Assembly (NCBI RefSeq): GCF_043290135.1
Contig: NC_134701.1
Coordinates: forward strand, 198,942,101 to 199,006,100
Origin: Rhipicephalus microplus
Taxonomy: Eukaryota > Arthropoda > Arachnida > Ixodida > Ixodidae
Direction: 5' to 3'
DNA length: 64,000 nt
Both the position numbers and the translations under genes were made by a program. A model generated the notes under the pieces. It was given only the letters and a program-made list of their open reading frames with translations, did no database searches and was not told the DNA's origin. This document shows, piece after piece, positions 26,101 through 38,100 of the stretch (position 1 is the stretch's first letter; every line of letters starts with the position of its first letter).

Positions 26101-29100
26101 TTGGTGCGATCACCCAGGCACATGGACAAGTCCCATTTCCCCGTGGCAGCCGGAGTAACAATCAAGCGCACCATGCTTAAATCAGATTACCCATGGTTGA
26201 TACAATGGTTGTTACGAGTGCTTTTTGAGCTTATATCGTCCCTTGTCGAGAGAAGAGAAAGCAATTTCTAGCTGAGTGAGAACCTATTGTGAATTACTGG
26301 CCGCTCTCATGCTATATTATTTGGCTCATGTTTTCTAGGGAGCCTCGACGATCCATCGGCAGCGTTTTCTGGCCATGCGCAAAAAGTGTCGCAGGGCCGC
26401 TTTAAAAGACGATGTAAGAGACGAATTGGTATAAGAGTCACCACTGAGCCTCTCTGAACATAGGGGTTGATCAAAAAATAAGAACATAGTACCCTGCTTA
26501 TGTGAGACTCCTCAGGTTAGGAACGAAAAAGGCTCCTCAGTGAACCTATTTTGATAAAGAGGTTTTAACTGTATGATAGACCTTCCATCCACACATACAT
26601 AGGAGGCCCAGCTGTTTGGCAAAAGAATGAAATAATCAGAACGAAGCCGATCATCAAAGCCAGCAAGAAGCAGTTACCTGTCTGGGTAACCTTCAGAGTT
26701 CAGAGGGCACATGTGGTTGACCTCCCTGAGATTCACATTGGAAAACACTAGCTTGTGGTTGCTCGAATAGATTACTGTAGGCCTGTCAGAGCAGGCAAAC
26801 ACGTTGCTCGTTGAGAGTGACTTGAATGTCTTCAGCACTGTTGGCTGTGTGCCCAAGGTGACCTGCACATACCAACAGCCCAATCGTAAACAAGGACAAC
26901 TTGCACTATACCCTTACACAACAACGACAGCACTACGTAATAGAGTGGCAAACAAGTCATAAGCTTAACACTGCTCATGGTCTGCATTACTAGTGGGCTT
27001 TTGCGAAATGAGACAAAGACCAAGAGTATATCTAAAAGTATTCTAGCAAGACAGGTTGTCAGGTCAACAACATCCACGTACTGTCTTGATAGATGTTTTC
27101 CATTCCTGGCTGCCTGAGGCAATTCATGATAAGTCTACTGAACAGTGAAACAAGATAAGCACAACTTTTAAAGTAACGTGCAGCCAATAGTTAATCCAGT
27201 CAACGGCTGTGACCCCTTAGCACCATAGATAATGCAAACTTCCATGTGGAGACTATGCCATTAGGTGCAGACTTTGTATAATAATACAGTCAAATCTCAT
27301 TAATTCAAACAAGCTTAATTTGAACTTCGGGTTCATTCGAACTCACGATGAGGTCCCGTCAAAGCTATGTGTATTTCAATGGGGGAAAACGCCCGGTAAT
27401 TCGAACGACCAAGCACTTCGGACGGTTAATTCGAACATACTGCGCTCCGAAAATGCTCTCAGCCCTTCGCCCAATCGCGCGGCGGTACCTGCAACACCTC
27501 AACGCTGCACGCAAAGGAAATGAAAAGGAAAGAAAAGTCTGCGGTGGAATGTTTGCTCTATCTCAAATGCCTATCTGCGACGCCACACCTGGGTCACGTT
27601 TTTCCCTTTTCCGTCCCTGCCACGTAAAAACCCTTCTCCTTACAACCCGTGCGCGAAGAGAGAGGAAAAAAAGAAAGTTGTCGCTGGGTCGAACAATTCT
27701 TTGGTTGAAGGAAAGGAAAAAGGCACCATCTTCTGCAGCCCTTGCCCCTTGTGGGAGCACGGCTCTGCACCTTTAGGGGGGGGGGGGGGGTTTCCTCACA
27801 CACCGGTGCCACGCTTCACCCTTTCCTGTCCCTACCACGTAACCCTTCTCCTTTCAATAAAGCGTGCGAAGAAAGCAAAAAAAAAAATTGGCTCTGTATC
27901 TGCATGTAATCTGCAAATGTCATCGAAAGATGATAGTCTTGCGTGTGGAGAGACTGAACAAAACATTTATTTGATGTTCTGCGCAAGAAAATCGGTGAAT
28001 GGTATTCCGGAGGCGCTGCGCTAGAGTGCCTCGAGCGTGCAGCGGAGGCGAACGAGCGCATCAAGTCACGTCACACGCGAGACATGAGTGCCATCTAGCA
28101 GTTCTTTTTGGAAAACAAAGCATGTAACCCCGAGACGGGCGTGCATGCCGGTTTCAGAGGTGATAAGGTGTAGAACGCAAGGCGACGGGTAGGTGCCACC
28201 ACCGTCTCATCTCAGCAAAGCGTTGGAAACACTCCCTGTTCCGTGCAAGCGTTGCATAGTCAGCGCAACATGATAAGCGCTAGGGTCCTTAAAATTACTG
28301 ATGTATGCCTTTTCTAGTAAAAGACGAACATGCAGATTATATATGTGTTGTTATGGTGCCTCAGATATGCGCAATAATGGCTTTTTAATTGACGATCGCA
28401 CACAAATGAACGCTGATTCTTGAGTAACATTGGTGGGCGCTGCGGATGGGGTCGGCCGTTCTGGGTGTCGGCTGGTGCTGTATAGAGTAAGTACCGGGTT
28501 CGCGGCAACAAAGGACAAACAAATGTACAGACAGACAGATCGAAGTTTTTGCGTGGAAGGTCCCCAAGAAAGACTATTGCCTTTAAAAAAAAAGCTGCCG
28601 TGGAGCGTTGGTTTTCTTTTAAATGCCGATCTGCTTCTCTCCGAGTGGAGACGCTCCTCCTTTTTCGTCACGTGCTGGCCATGCTGCGGCTGCGTAGCGG
28701 AAAGCGGGAGGCTTCGCTACGCAGTTGTTGTCGTCGTCTTTGGAAAGTTTCTGCGCTGAATATTTCCGCGCGCAACTTCTCTTGCCAAAGTAGAAATGCT
28801 TTGAAAGCTGCGTGGGAAATTGATTGACTCGCTGCAAGGCAAACGTGTGCAGACGCGCATCACCGATTACTTCAATTAATAACGGATGTCCTGTGATTTG
28901 TAAATAAATGTAAGTCTTCTGAAACTCCCCCCTTGTGTGCTAGCTCAATGCACATGTGCCACAGCATGGAGAGCCCTCCGTTTATATAGCTCTCATTAAT
29001 ACGAACTTCTTCTAATTCGAACAAATTTTCGTGCCCCTTCGAGTTCGAATTATTGAGGTTCGTCTGTAATAATATTTGTCTTTATTTTTCCTGCACAAAA

Positions 29101-32100
29101 GGGGGGAAGGGACTCCAGACCAAAAGCTGCAAAACTGTAGCATGAGTGCACCTGATTCCCAACAAAAATACACAGATGCAACATACATGGCAAAAGAAAC
29201 TAAAATTCGGTCAACAAGCAAAAATCGAAAAATATTGCACATACAGGAGTAACGTGTAACAGGTGCTTATATAGGTGTATGAGCTTTGTTATGCTGCAGG
29301 TTGAATGGAAAATTATTCTTTAGAGAGAATGATTGCTAATACCACACCCTAGAAATTTGCAGTGCTATTTAGAAATTACTAGTGCCAAAATTATTTGTGG
29401 ACTACATAATTCGCTGTGATAAGGTGGTGTGAATGATTGCCGAATCATGATTCGATGTTACCGTTTTATGAACTTGAAGCTGTAGACAACTTATAACTCC
29501 ATACATACTCTGGCAATGTCATGAGTTTCAGCAAAATTTTATTCAGATATACACTAGCATCAACAAGATCCTACCTTTTTCCTCTCTGTGAGGGCACCTG
29601 TTGTGGCTTCAAGCTGGAAGTAGAAGAGCGAGCCGTCTCCAAGGGCGCAGAGGAGATAATGAATGCCTTCAAACGTTGCGATCAGTATAGACCTTGGGAT
29701 TATCTCTGCAAAGCCACAGATTGTACAAAAAGAAAACAGCTCTTAAAACCAGCATCGGCAATTTGCATCGAGAAGCACAACGTTACTGCTATGAAGTCAG
29801 ATAGTTCGACGAACATTTGCCCTCATCCACACTTTATGTCAGAGTAGAAACAGTAAGCAAAGAAGCCATTAGAGATTCTCTTACCGCCTCCAATGTTCTC
29901 TTTCTGAAGTTGCTGAAGAGAGGGCAGGCTCAGGATGCGAATGGAGATGTCCGTCCAGAGGCCCACAGCACATAACGTTGACTTCTCAGCCCCTTCCGTA
30001 AGGGGAGTTATGTCCAGGCAGGCAACCTCATTTTCCAGCTCCGAGTTACTGTGACAAAAAGGACGGAATAAGCACTCTAAAAATCCTGTCCTTCTCTATT
30101 TGCACTTTCTGTGATACTGAACCAGCTCTCAAAGTAATTGGAAGATCTGCCATGCCTAACAATACCAACATACACGGCACAAAGGGTGTGGAGCAGGAAA
30201 TTATACAATCTAGTTACAAAAGAACAGCAGTGCAAAAGATGCCCAAGCAAGAAGAAACACTGCTTTTTTCTACACAGTTAAATACAGATACAAGAAACGT
30301 CAATGCAGTCTAGGATGAAATGTCTTAAAATTTCACGTCAATAGAATGCCATGCATTCATTCATTTTAACCTCAAATTTATCAAATCAAATCACCAGATT
30401 TCAGCGCAGTAGACGTTCAACAAACAAAATCCGCTTTCAGTTAAATTTCACGGAACATTCAACTTATTGCGGTAAATGTGTAAGCAATGCTGGTAATAGA
30501 AGCACACTGGCTCCCATCCAAAAAGAACAGGCCGCAATGAGAGCTACCTGATTTGATTCAGGACGCCATCCCCGATTTCCAAGCAGAAGACTTCCTTCCG
30601 GACGGCGCACACCACTTGGCTTTGGTTGCATGTCACCACACTTATGTTACGTGCGCCTGGTGGCTTCCACTCGTTCAGCAGCTGCTTAGTCTGACTGTCA
30701 ACCAGACGTACAGCTGCTGCGGTGACCTGCACAAGTGGCAATTGCCACAATAACTCTACTGCCGACACAGACACGTCAAAGGTGCCGCCATGAGATACAA
30801 CAATAAGATTTAAACCCACAGTTGAGAGATGAGGACAACAGAAAGTGAAGCCTAAGGAAGCATAGCAAATATTACATGTTCTAAATGAAATGTAGAAATA
30901 ATTTAAGAAGATGAGAGTGAATAAAAGGAGGAAAAAAGTTCTTGAAACTCGGAATTAGGACCACATCTCCCACATGATGTGTGTGGCGGTTAATTTCACC
31001 TATTTCGGAGCCCCAAATTAAACACGCATTTTTCAGTTACTTGCATATGTGTGAAAGATCAGCCTAGGAAGTGCATGCCTGCGACTGCCCCTCGCAGCCG
31101 TGGCAGTGGATGAGAAACAAGCATCACATAGCCCATGAATGATGAATGTCAGAAAGATAAGATATATAAAGCCTATGCTATCTCACGAAATTAGTGAGAG
31201 CTTCTCGGATGAATACGGGGAAACTGCAGGAGTTGCGTTAAACAGGATAACAGAAGGATTAAGATCATGTAATTCAGCCACAACGATGCACTGTCGCACA
31301 CACTACATTTACTTTTGGCAAAGGGGAATGATATCATGCTTTCAATGCCTGCACTGAAGTCTATTATGTGAAACTATGAATTCTATTGTACAAGAATTTC
31401 ATTACATTATCATTCAAAGCAGATTAGTCAGCAAAGGGTAGACACACCTGAATAAGTTGCTTGTTGCGAACATTGCCGCAGAAGAAGGTTTGTTGGGATG
31501 TGTCAAAGCCAGCCAGCTCCGTCTCTTCTACTTCTTCACCACTGAGCATGAGAACCCTGGAGAAATGCAGTGACACAAATCAGTTTTTTTTTACCAACAA
31601 AAACCAGCAATCTGCATGGACATTATGCACTTTATATTTCTATAACTGTCAGCTTGCTATGTTTGCGGCAGTGCTAAGAATATCTTCGATCGCAGCTTTG
31701 CTGCAACGTCCTGGACCGTCGTACACTAAAGCAATGAAAGCAATTTAAATGTCCTGTTATCCCATGAAAGGAGGAACACAATCATTCGAGTAAAGATAAC
31801 CATAACTGTATCAAAAATAGAAAGGGAGGTAGACGTTTTTGTGAATTGTGGTTGCCTGAATTATGGTTACTTCTTAAAGCTTTCAACATATACCTTTACT
31901 GTATAAAACTGGCATTATGGCTCACTGAAAACGGGAGAAATCATTGCAGAGGCATCTCATGAGCTTTTTTTTTTACTAGCACAGAAACAAACAAGCTCCA
32001 ATGTTACCATTTCAGGAGGCAGTATTGGTTGGCTAACACCACACTCAACTACAAAGCTAGGCTTGGCGCAACCCACCTAGTCTGGCGCACGAAGGAGAGC

Positions 32101-35100
32101 ACCAGTGTGTTGTCACGCTCGGCGATGTCCCCAGTGTCCCTGCCGTCCCCACCGTGGGGCGCTACACCAGGCCCCACCCTCAGAGGCCACATGCCCTTGA
32201 TGCCAGGCAGGTCAATGCTGGCATGCTCGTGGATGCCAATGCCGTTGCGGATGATGCGCAGCGAGCCCTCCTTAAAGGCCCCCGAGCAGGTCACAAGCTG
32301 GCCCTGACCCTGCCGCTCCAAGTCCACCACGCACATGTCAACGATGGGACCCAAGTTGGTGAACACCTCCATGATCTCCACGAAGGAACCCTACGGTCAG
32401 GACGGATGGAAAGTTGACATTGCTGTTCTTTAATGTGCCAAGAAAAGTGAGGGAAGTACCTAGCAGCTGTACTTGCAGCTAGCACTGCTACTATTCAACC
32501 TCATTACGTTGAAGTCACATCAGAAGCAGAACTGCAGTTGTACAGTTTAACCTTGTTACAACAAAAGTGCATATGATAGTACCATCTTTACATCTAAAAA
32601 ATGGCAAGACAGGCAATATGGAAGCTTACCAGGAAAAGAAATCTATGAACAGCGGTTGTGCGGTCGAGACGACATTTCTAGCCTTGAAAAAGAAGAGTTC
32701 ACTTTTTGAAACGTCGGCTCCAGCACACACCCCTTGTTAACGGATCTTATCTAATAACTTATAAACATACGCACCGATACTGATAAAAAAGAGTGCAGAT
32801 TTCCTTCGCTGTATGCAGTAATTTTTACCAATGCGTGATACACATTGAGGTTGCCCTGTCGTAACACTAAACAAGGTGAAGAAGTGATGCCACTGAATTT
32901 CATGCTAGAACCCACCAATCACACACAGATAGCCTTACAACACATTTCGGAACTGGTATTTGCAAGCCCACAACATTGGCACCATCTCTTATCATGAGAA
33001 AACTGTAGGTTGTTGCAGTCACGAGTGAATTGAATTAGAATCGTACACACAAGCCAGATGATGCAGACGACTGACCTGGTCATTGCGCTCAGAGTTGAGC
33101 TTGATGAGCTGCGAGTCGCCAAGGCGGGATCCAACATACACGACGCCGTTGTCGAGGTAGGTGATGCACTCTGCAATGGTGATCTCTCCCAGGAACTCCA
33201 GCTTGAGATCCTTGACGGCCGTGGTGCCGTCCATCTTGTCCTCCCGCTCCAGCAGCAGCATGAACAGTCGACCCGCCATGTCGCCCAGCAGATACCGGGA
33301 CCCATTGGCATCCACCTTGACACACATATTCAGGCCATGAATAACCTAAGTGCCAACTGAGGTTTATTCATCTATACTTAAGAACAACTTTGCTCGGCAG
33401 TTCTGGGAAAGCCACAGAACCAAAACGCATGCTTGCTAGTGTGCCAAGAAATAGTACATTCGAACTTCATTATAACAAAGTTGTACCTTACTATAAAATA
33501 AGTTTGTTACATTCGAAAATTTGTTGCGATACATTCCTAGCACTATACTTTTTACAAGACTATTCTTCTTTTACTTCATTATTTGTTATATTTCGTTATA
33601 TCTGGGTTAAGTTATATTGAGGTTTAGTGCATTCAAGTTTACTGATAAATGTCGATTTCCCCAGCTAAAATAAATTGATTTATTTATAAAAAAAAACCGA
33701 ACAGTTAGGAAGTCATGATAAAATACTATTGTTCACTTAAAAATATTTTTCCGTTTTCATTTTTTTTGTCTGAAATCTTTGTCTGTCCGTAATCTTCAGA
33801 ATTGCTGTTTCAAAACTGAGATTTCGAACGGGCATCATTACTTGCAGACTGGATATTGCATCGAAGTATTTTGGAATCGGTATGTCTAATTCTTATCGAA
33901 GCAGGGAAAATTGCAACTGGGATGTTAAATTTTCATTTCAAGACCCCTTTAAGGTTACATCGATCATTTTCCTTTCTATCGCTCGCTACATCGTCCTCAA
34001 CTTAAGCTGAATCCTATTTGTAAGCCTCCAAGTTTCTGCTCTGAAGGCAAGCACTGGCAAAATGTTATATACCTTCTACTTCAGAGATAGCGCCAATCTA
34101 ACAGTCCTGATATGAGGATGCTTGCAGAATGTGCTCTATCCCATTCTTATTCTTCTAGTTGCTTCAATCTTGTGATTCCGCTCCACGATTACTACCTGTC
34201 CTTAGTAGACATATGTTGGCTTTCAATGGCAGAGTAGGAGCAGCCAACGAAATCTACGAGCGAGCACTTGACTCGGGCGTAGAACAATGCCTTCAAATCC
34301 GCGATGGGAAAACAATCTGTGCTGCCAGAGCAAGTATGGAAAGCAAGGTAGAAGCGGAAGTCCTTGAGTTGCCTAGAATACCTAGCGTGTAGTATTCCTT
34401 CCCGCTAATTCCACTGTCGCATTCTTTGTACGCGGTTGTTTTCTGTCACTCTGCGACGAATTGATTTGCCCCCCCCCCCCCCCTCGGCTACGTCGTCCAC
34501 CGTTCCTGCCAAAACACGCCTTAGCGGCGGCATCCGCAAGTGGGCGAACGTATTAGGGGTCATTCACACAGCGGTCAAACACCCCGTCCCGTCATTGTCA
34601 CGGGAGTACAGCGCGCCAAGTTTCGGTCTACTCCAGCGATTTCGATGGAGCAACTTTCCCTGCTCCATGGAGTCGCTCCTGCTCTAAATCCACTCCACCT
34701 TTCTCATTGGAAAACTTGACTCCCACCCTCACTCTGCCATTGGAACACACTTGCCCCAAAAGAAGCGGAAAGACTTGCTCCGACACCACAATTGGAATTC
34801 AACAATACTCCTTCACAACTTCAAGTGCACTGCTACCTATCTCGTAGAGCTGTTCTCTTCCGAGGCTGTTGTAGATTACTTTCGTTTTCTGCCTATTAAT
34901 TTTAAAACCTACCTTTCTGCTCTCCTTGTCTAATTCAGTAATCATGAACTGCAGTCCATTTCCCGAGTTACTCAGCAATGCAATGTCATCGGCAATGGCA
35001 AAGCGCAGTTTACTTAGTACTCCCCATTGCTCTCCTTAACTCTTCCCATTCTAGGCATCTGAAAACCTGCGGAAAACAGCTTTAGGGAGATCATATCCCC

Positions 35101-38100
35101 TTGTCTTACACCTTTTTCATTGGTATTCTGTCGCTTTCTTTATGGAGCACTATGGTTCGAGTTGATCCTCTGTATACTTCTTCCGGGATGTTTATATATG
35201 CTTCGTCGACACCTTGATTCTGCACTGTCTGCAAGACTGCTAATCTTTACTGAATCAAATGCTTTCTCGTAATCTATGAAGGCTTTGTACAGCAGTTGAG
35301 TGCATTCTGAGCATTTCTTTATCACCTGATATCCCAAATGAAGCTACGACTTCTCAGGTGTGGTTCTAGTCTGAAACCTATTTTCGCGCTGTTGCCCAGT
35401 TGCCAGAGCGCAAGGCGGCCAATCAGCGGCGGAGAAGCAAGATCGGCTTTAATTCTTTCCTTACCACGCCTATTCAAATGAAGCACAGGTAATCTACGCT
35501 TCTGGATCGTCGATTTTGGCATGTTAAATCTGTTTCTCGTGCACACAGCACTTTCTAGTAGTTAGTCCAGCCACTTAACTTTCATAATCAATTTGAAATT
35601 GCATGTTTTGGCAACTTAATAACTTTTGACAGACCTTTGTGCAAACCAATGTGCATGCATTGTTGGAAAAGTGCACTAGGCTTGGGAACTTGACAGAAGT
35701 ACGTGCCCCTCGTGATTATGCTACAGTAACATCGAAGTTCTGTAATGAAAAGAACCTTTGCAAGCCAAATACCGATTTAAAGAGTCAGCTTCGCAATTTG
35801 ACAATGTTGAGCAGTAATAATAGCCCGAAATTTATGCCAGCTATTCAAAAAGCTGTTCGTAGGAGTCAGAAAAAATTTGTTCTACAGAAAATATTTATGA
35901 AAGTCCGCCGCGTGTTTAAAGTATCAGGGTGGCCTTCTCCGACAGTTTTCAGCAGATTTGGTTTTGCTTGCATCCTTAAATCAGACACGAGGTCGCATAT
36001 TGTGTCACTAGTCGCTTCTATGATGTCACGCGCGCATGGGTGCGCAGCAGAGCTGCAGAACACATGCGCTGCAGAACACATGCGCTGCTCAAAAATATCT
36101 GGCCACCCCACCTGAATTGAGAGAGGCCGAGGTTCGAGTCAGAGGATGACAGCACCTAAGCTTCAAGTTTTATGGCGACAATGTTTTTCGCGTCAGGCTG
36201 AGTCATCCGCAGCCGTTCGTGGGCTTGTTTTATTCACATACTCAAGTAGTCTCCGCTGCTGTAAGTGCGTATAGCTTCTGACCTTTAAGCACAATCTTAT
36301 AGCTGCTCTGGTTACGTGTGTGGCCCACTGTTCGCTGGGCGTGGTGTGCTGCCACTGGCTGCAGAGCTCCCCCTAACAATAAGAAGGCCCGCGGAGCACA
36401 ACTTGGCCCTGAATGAGGAGCAGGGCGAAACGTTTTATAAGTGCGCACGATATCCTCCTTTAATACGATATGCACAAAAATGCAAAGAAATGTGCTTGTA
36501 TGTATATATTGAAATGCCAAGCTATACGGAGTGAGGTGGCTCATGGAAAAAGATGACGCTAGATGAAATAGCGAAGTTCATTGGACATCTCATTTATAGA
36601 GGGATTATTCACATCACAAGCATCCATCTTTATTGGCACACCTGGATGCTCTTACCACAAGACAATAAAACTTTACTGAGAAAAGTGCACGCATACAGTT
36701 GTATCTCACGAAAAACAATGCAATGCTTCCCCACATGGCACGAGCAATGAAGCGGCCCCTCTGTTCCGATTTATTTTGTGCGTTGAAGAGAAACATTTTG
36801 TACAACATTGATTATTTTTTATACAGTTCCAGGATAATTTATCTATAAAATGTATATTCTGAATTTTCTTTGTTCTGAATATTTTTGCATATATAGCATT
36901 TTTACTGCAATGTTTACCAGCTGGCAACCATAAATTCCACACTTTTCACATTTTTATTCATTCTCAAATATTTTAGGGGCAAAGCTCCTTAAAGCAGTCA
37001 TGACACCCAATTCTCGACCATAATCTGTACTGTGTGGGCAGGTCCTTGTGTGTTCACAAACAAGCTGGAGCACTTTCAGCACATTCGGTCGTACCGTTAA
37101 TTTACAATCGAATATTTTTATAAATGAGCGAGCAGCCTAGTGGTCGGGCAACACTGGCGCGCTCACAAGCCGTGACGTAATGAACCGTTTGCTCCACGAG
37201 CTTTTGCATGGTGTGCAATACGAAGGGCGATCGTGTTTCATAATCAGCTGAGCTTGCAATCACATTGTTTCAGCGTTATTCAACATGTCACTGGAACTGA
37301 ATGACTAGCAGCGGTTGAAGCAATGCCACCGCATCACCCATGCTGAGCTGTGGGGTGCCAGAGCATATAGAGCAGGGAGAGTAGTGCGTCATTCTTCAAT
37401 TTCCCTGAAGTGCCCGCCAATCGCAACTCTTCAGAGATAAACGTGCGCAAGTGACGCACCTGTTTTGTGCTCGTCGCACTTCACGGCAGACAGCTAAATG
37501 ATGACCAGCGTCTTCTCGGCATGTTCGGTATACCAGTGAAAGGGCAGAGGCTGCGGCCAGACGCTTTGCCGACCGTGTTTTCGCACTGTTCCGCCCTTCA
37601 AGCTAAGCGTCGGGGTGCTTTTGAAAAGCGTCAAAGGAGAGAGGTAAGTGCATTTGTCGTTAGCAATAGTGTTGGCATCTACGTTCGCCCTGCCTTCTGA
37701 CGCTTTCTTCGTCGCTTAAGCTGGAGGCAATGAGGCCGAAATCAAAATGTGCAGCATACACCTCGTCGCTGCTTCTGCTGCTCGATGAATCATTGCCCGA
37801 ATCGTTAGCTGATGACGTGCCGATGACATTGCAATGGTACCGGTACCACTTCGCAACACTTGCGGACCACGTGGCAAGCAACACTCGCAACGCAGTGAAC
37901 ACACTGACCGCGTGCCGAAGGTGCCGTTTGAGAGCAGGCGACAGCACTGCTCCCATCGGTTTGTGACGTCACGCACGCCAAGGTAAAATGGCGGTTACCG
38001 GTGGTAGGTGGAGTTTACAGCCGAAGACTTTTACAGCTTATTTTGGACTGGAATAATCCCTCACAGTTCAGTTTTCACACGTGTGCAAGCATATTCACTC

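Noticed and set aside
27348..27776. A 142-codon open frame in intron 11
   Set aside because: It lies inside the Tigger-like element, has no transposase motifs and seems to be chance in GC-rich sequence.
35639..36115. A 158-codon open frame inside intron 5
   Set aside because: No domain recognised; it overlaps a possible MITE and a small tandem duplication.
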